The translations under genes and the position numbers were made by a program. Shown one piece after another: positions 8,555 through 10,872 of a stretch of 10,872 nt of DNA. The DNA is taken from assembly GCA_947167725.1 (NCBI GenBank), contig CAMVJF010000040.1, forward strand, positions 1 through 10,872. Direction: 5' to 3'. The stretch is from an uncultured Clostridia bacterium (GTDB lineage Bacteria > Bacillota > Clostridia > Oscillospirales > Oscillospiraceae). A model generated the notes under the pieces. That model was not told the DNA's origin, did no database searches, and saw nothing but the letters and a program-made list of their open reading frames with translations. Numbering within the stretch: the first letter of the stretch is position 1; every line of letters begins with the position of its first letter.

Positions 8555-9148
8555 ATGAATGTAGAAAAAACCATACGCAATCTGGAGCTGCGCGGCTACA
8601 GCGTCAAGCGCTTCGCAACCGGCGCGGAGGCGGCGGACTATCTCGCCTCGCAGATCGAGGGCACGAGCGTCGGCATCGGCGGCTGCATGACCGCCAAGCA
8701 GCTCGGACTTTATGAAAAGCTGTCGGAAAAGAACGAGGTGTTCTGGCACTGGGTCGCCCCGGGACCGGAGACCATCGCCAGGGCCAACGCCGCCGCGGTG
8801 TATATCTCGAGCGCCAACGCCATGACCGAGGGCGGCGAGATCCTGAACATCGACGGCAACGGCAACCGTCTCGCCGGGCAGGTCTACGGGAAGAAGAGGC
8901 TGTACATCGTCGCGGGCACGAACAAGATCTGCCCCGACTTCGAGAGCGCGCTCGAGCGCGCGCGCAACGTCGCCGCGACGCGCAACGTCCTGCGCTTCGA
9001 GGCGAAGAAAACGCCCTGCAAGCTCGACGGCAAGTGCCACGACTGCCGCAGCGCGGACCGCATCTGCAACGCCCTGCTCGTGCTCTGGGCGCCGATGGGC
9101 GGCATGACGAGCGAGGTCATTCTGATCGACGAGGAGCTGGGATACTGA
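8555..9148 (+). CDS. LUD-domain (DUF162, LutC/YkgG-like) protein with C-terminal four-Cys cluster
   Basis: Belongs to the LUD family, whose best-known members LutB and LutC take part in L-lactate oxidation to pyruvate; many stand-alone clostridial members have no proven function. The 197-residue protein shows the family core: a Rossmann-like GIGGCMTAKQLGL (40-52), SSANAMTEGGEILNIDGNGN (85-104), NRLAGQVYGKKRLYIVAGTNKI (104-125) and ERARNVAATRN (134-144). A tail with C155, C161, C164 and C171 (spacing Cx5Cx2Cx6C) could bind an iron-sulfur cluster or zinc. No signal peptide or membrane segment, so cytosolic. It has its own promoter and is translationally coupled to the next cupin gene (TGATG overlap). 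No LutA or LutB partner is in the window, so a direct lactate role is doubtful; automated annotation would probably say 'lactate utilization protein'. Confidence 0.88.
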   Translation: MNVEKTIRNLELRGYSVKRFATGAEAADYLASQIEGTSVGIGGCMTAKQLGLYEKLSEKNEVFWHWVAPGPETIARANAAAVYISSANAMTEGGEILNIDGNGNRLAGQVYGKKRLYIVAGTNKICPDFESALERARNVAATRNVLRFEAKKTPCKLDGKCHDCRSADRICNALLVLWAPMGGMTSEVILIDEELGY

Positions 9149-9501
9149 TGAGCATTGTCAGAAGGAACGAGGAAAAGCCGCTGGTCCGCAAAAAGCTCTT
9201 CGGCGGCGAGGGCGAGGTCGAGATGCACGTGATCCTCGACGGCGAGAAGGAGATGTACGGCAAGGGCCGCGTGTTCAATCACTGCGTGCTCGCGCCCGGC
9301 GCCGAGATCGGCTGGCACGTCCACCACGGCGACGGCGAGTGCTACTACATCCTCAGGGGCGAGGGCGAGTACAGCGACAACGGCCGCATCGTCACGCTGC
9401 GCGCGGGCGACATGAGTTTTGTCGGCGACGGCGAGGGCCACGCGATGAAGAACTGTGGCAGCGAGGATCTCGAGGCGATCGCGCTGATCCTGTACAAGTA
9501 A
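9148..9501 (+). CDS. Small single-domain cupin protein
   Basis: A 117-residue cupin_2 beta-barrel. Cupin motif 1 is seen at 51-73, with candidate metal ligands H57, H59 and E64 in GWHVHHGDGECYYILRGEG. Motif 2 is GDMSFVGDGEGHAMKN (87-102), with H98 as the fourth ligand. All four usual ligands are present, so it probably binds a divalent metal. The substrate cannot be told: such small cupins include isomerases, dioxygenases and sugar- or ligand-sensing proteins. No signal peptide, so cytosolic. ATG at 9148 overlaps the stop of the LUD gene (TGATG) with GAGGAG about 11 nt upstream, so the two are co-translated and probably work together. A strong terminator begins 4 nt after its stop. An ATG a little further in would lose a conserved-looking charged N-terminus, so I keep 9148. 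Confidence 0.9.
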   Translation: MSIVRRNEEKPLVRKKLFGGEGEVEMHVILDGEKEMYGKGRVFNHCVLAPGAEIGWHVHHGDGECYYILRGEGEYSDNGRIVTLRAGDMSFVGDGEGHAMKNCGSEDLEAIALILYK

Positions 9502-9505
9502 AAAG

Positions 9506-9543
9506 ATCGCAGCGGGCGGATACGATCCGCCCCTGCGATTTTT
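9506..9543 (+). terminator. Strong intrinsic terminator after the LUD-cupin unit
   Basis: Left arm 9506-9520 and right arm 9526-9539 pair over 14 bp with a single bulged C (9513) and a 5-nt loop TACGA, followed by TTTTT (9539-9543). It begins 4 nt after the cupin stop and ends 15 nt before the next start codon, leaving no room for a promoter between. Confidence 0.9.
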
Positions 9544-9558
9544 CACGGAGGTTTTCCT

Positions 9559-10782
9559 ATGAAAGCTGATCGGGCATATCCGCGCTTTGTCGTGTCCGCG
9601 AAGGGGACGCGCTGGGTCGAAGGCGGGCACCCCTGGGTCTACGCCGAGGAGCTGCTGCGCGAGGAGGGGAGCTGTGAAAACGGCGCGCTCGCCGACGCGG
9701 TCAGCGAAAAGGGCAAATATCTCGGCACCGGCTTCGTCAGCCGCGAGAGCAAGATCCGGCTGCGCCTTGTCTCGCGCAACGCCAACGACCGCTTCGACAA
9801 CGAGTTCTGGCGGCGGCGCATCCGCTACGCATGGGACTACCGCAAGGCCGTACTGCGCGGCGAGGACTTGGGCTGCTGCCGGATCGTCTTCGGCGAGGCC
9901 GACGGCTTCCCCGGGCTGACGGTGGACCGTTTTCACGATATTCTGGTCGTCCAGACGCTCTCGGTGGGGATGGAGGTGCGGAAAGAGCAGATTTTTCCGC
10001 TCCTTCTGGATGTCCTGCGCGAGGACGGGCAGGACGTCGCGGGGATCTATGAGCGCAACGACGCCGCGATCCGCTCCCTCGAGGGGCTCGGCCAGGGCAA
10101 GGGCTGGTGGGGCGAGACGCATCCCCTCTCCCCCGTCACCGAGATCTGCGAGAACGGGATCTATTACAGCGTGGACGTGGAGAACGGGCAGAAGACCGGC
10201 TTCTTCCTCGATCAGAAATACAACCGGCTCGCCGCGGCGCGGCTCGCGGAGGGCAGGCGCGTGCTCGACTGCTTCACGCACACAGGCTCCTTCGCGCTCA
10301 ACGCCGCGAAGGGCGGCGCGGCGCATGTCACGGCGGTCGACGTCTCCGAGAGCGCGATCGAGACGGCGCGGCGCAACGCCGTGCGCAACGCTCTCGAGGA
10401 GAGGATGGACTTCCTCTGCGCGGATATCTTCGAGCTGCTGCCCGCGCTCGAGGCGCAGGGCAGCAAGCCCTACGATTTCATCATCCTCGATCCGCCGGCC
10501 TTCACCAAATCGAGAAAAACCGTCGGAAGCGCCGAGCGCGGCTACAAGGAGATCAACTACCGGGCGATGAAGCTGCTGCCGCGCGGGGGCTATCTCGCGA
10601 CGGCCTCCTGCAGCCACTTCATGCCCGCGCCCCTCTTTGAGAAGATGCTGCGCGCCGCCGCGGCCGACGCGGGCGTGGAGCTGCGGCAGATCGAGGCGCG
10701 CCAGCAGGCGCCGGATCACCCGATCCTCTGGAACGTGCCGGAGACGGATTATCTGAAGTTTTATCTGTTTCAGGTGGTGTAG
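9559..10782 (+). CDS. rlmI: RlmI-family class I SAM-dependent rRNA methyltransferase
   Basis: COG1092-type enzyme; E. coli RlmI makes m5C1962 in 23S rRNA, and this is the likely but unproven role. The 407 residues match the family. An N-terminal PUA-like RNA-binding domain (about 8-75, with GGHPWVYAEEL at 22-32) is followed by a connecting domain (FGEADGFPGLTVDRF, 111-125) and the RlmI hallmark KTGFFLDQKYNR (212-223). The Rossmann methyltransferase domain has motif I VLDCFTHTGSFALNAA (235-250), an acidic AdoMet-ribose residue D261, motif IV LDPPAFTKS (310-318) and a motif VI Cys in ATASCSHFM (347-355). ATG at 9559 follows GGAGG by 7 nt. A terminator sits directly upstream, so expression depends on read-through or on a promoter inside the cupin gene. 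The family also includes members of unknown target. Confidence 0.93.
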   Translation: MKADRAYPRFVVSAKGTRWVEGGHPWVYAEELLREEGSCENGALADAVSEKGKYLGTGFVSRESKIRLRLVSRNANDRFDNEFWRRRIRYAWDYRKAVLRGEDLGCCRIVFGEADGFPGLTVDRFHDILVVQTLSVGMEVRKEQIFPLLLDVLREDGQDVAGIYERNDAAIRSLEGLGQGKGWWGETHPLSPVTEICENGIYYSVDVENGQKTGFFLDQKYNRLAAARLAEGRRVLDCFTHTGSFALNAAKGGAAHVTAVDVSESAIETARRNAVRNALEERMDFLCADIFELLPALEAQGSKPYDFIILDPPAFTKSRKTVGSAERGYKEINYRAMKLLPRGGYLATASCSHFMPAPLFEKMLRAAAADAGVELRQIEARQQAPDHPILWNVPETDYLKFYLFQVV

Positions 10783-10784
10783 CG

Positions 10785-10808
10785 CGGGACGGGGGCTGTC
10801 CCCGCCCG
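10785..10808 (+). repeat. GC-rich stem-loop just after the methyltransferase gene
   Basis: CGGG-A-CGGGG (10785-10794) pairs with CCCCGCCCG (10800-10808) over 9 bp with one bulged A and a 5-nt loop, starting 3 nt after the stop codon. No U-run follows, so it is not a standard intrinsic terminator. It may aid 3'-end stability or belong to a dispersed GC-rich repeat. Confidence 0.5.
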
Positions 10809-10849
10809 GCGAGCAGGCGGTGTTCGGTTTTGCTATGCCTGTTCGCTGG
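10806..10849 (+). repeat. Second 13-bp stem-loop at the window end, alternative to the first
   Basis: Bases 10806-10818 pair with 10837-10849 over 13 bp, two of them G-U when read on the plus strand, closing an 18-nt loop. It shares 10806-10808 with the preceding hairpin, so the two cannot both form fully. No ORF or promoter covers it, and the window ends 23 nt later, so it could be a terminator lead-in, an RNA element or part of a repeat. Confidence 0.4.
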
Positions 10850-10872
10850 ATGATGGCTGCGTGGTTCCCTTT

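Noticed and set aside
8884..10719. Minus-strand open frame of 611 codons opposite rlmI and the cupin
   Set aside because: It runs through the strong plus-strand terminator and three well-supported genes, with no recognisable domain.

Overview
The window looks like a chromosomal segment of a high-G+C (about two-thirds by eye, not computed) member of the Bacillota, most likely class Clostridia. The evidence is a GdpP-type c-di-AMP phosphodiesterase next to rplI and dnaB, a TilS-Hpt-FtsH gene string, strong AGGAGG-type Shine-Dalgarno sites, and sigma-A-like promoters lying in AT-rich islands. I see no phage, IS, CRISPR, tRNA or rRNA signal.

Left two thirds (1..7250, minus strand): one tightly packed housekeeping operon, read from right to left: gdpP (5244..7250), rplI (4778..5224), dnaB (3420..4766), tilS (2105..3430), hpt (1564..2097) and ftsH (1..1530, cut by the window edge before its third zinc ligand). 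Gaps run from an 11-nt overlap to 33 nt, with no terminator and no room for internal promoters of normal size. A near-consensus extended -10 promoter (7328..7356, minus) drives the set. It links second-messenger turnover, a ribosomal protein, the replicative helicase, tRNA-Ile lysidine synthesis, purine salvage and membrane proteolysis in one transcription unit.

Divergent spacer (7251..7443): holds the gdpP promoter and several short perfect dyads, one at the predicted gdpP transcript start. The plus-strand promoter is not convincing.

Right third (7444..10782, plus strand): a sugar-1-phosphate nucleotidyltransferase with an unusual short C-terminal extension that resembles only the last domain of a phosphomannomutase (7444..8469); a hairpin terminator whose loop contains the -10 box of the next promoter; a translationally coupled pair of a stand-alone LUD-domain protein (8555..9148) and a single-domain cupin (9148..9501); a strong intrinsic terminator; and, only 15 nt beyond that terminator's U-run, an RlmI-type 23S rRNA methyltransferase (9559..10782). 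The last 90 bases are non-coding and can form two mutually exclusive stem-loops.

Most of the window is ordinary core genome and I did not find an obvious new defence or mobile system. The points most worth following are the truncated nucleotidyltransferase/phosphomannomutase architecture, the orphan LUD-cupin pair, and the two compact regulatory junctions (nested terminator/promoter at 8470..8520 and terminator abutting a start codon at 9506..9558).
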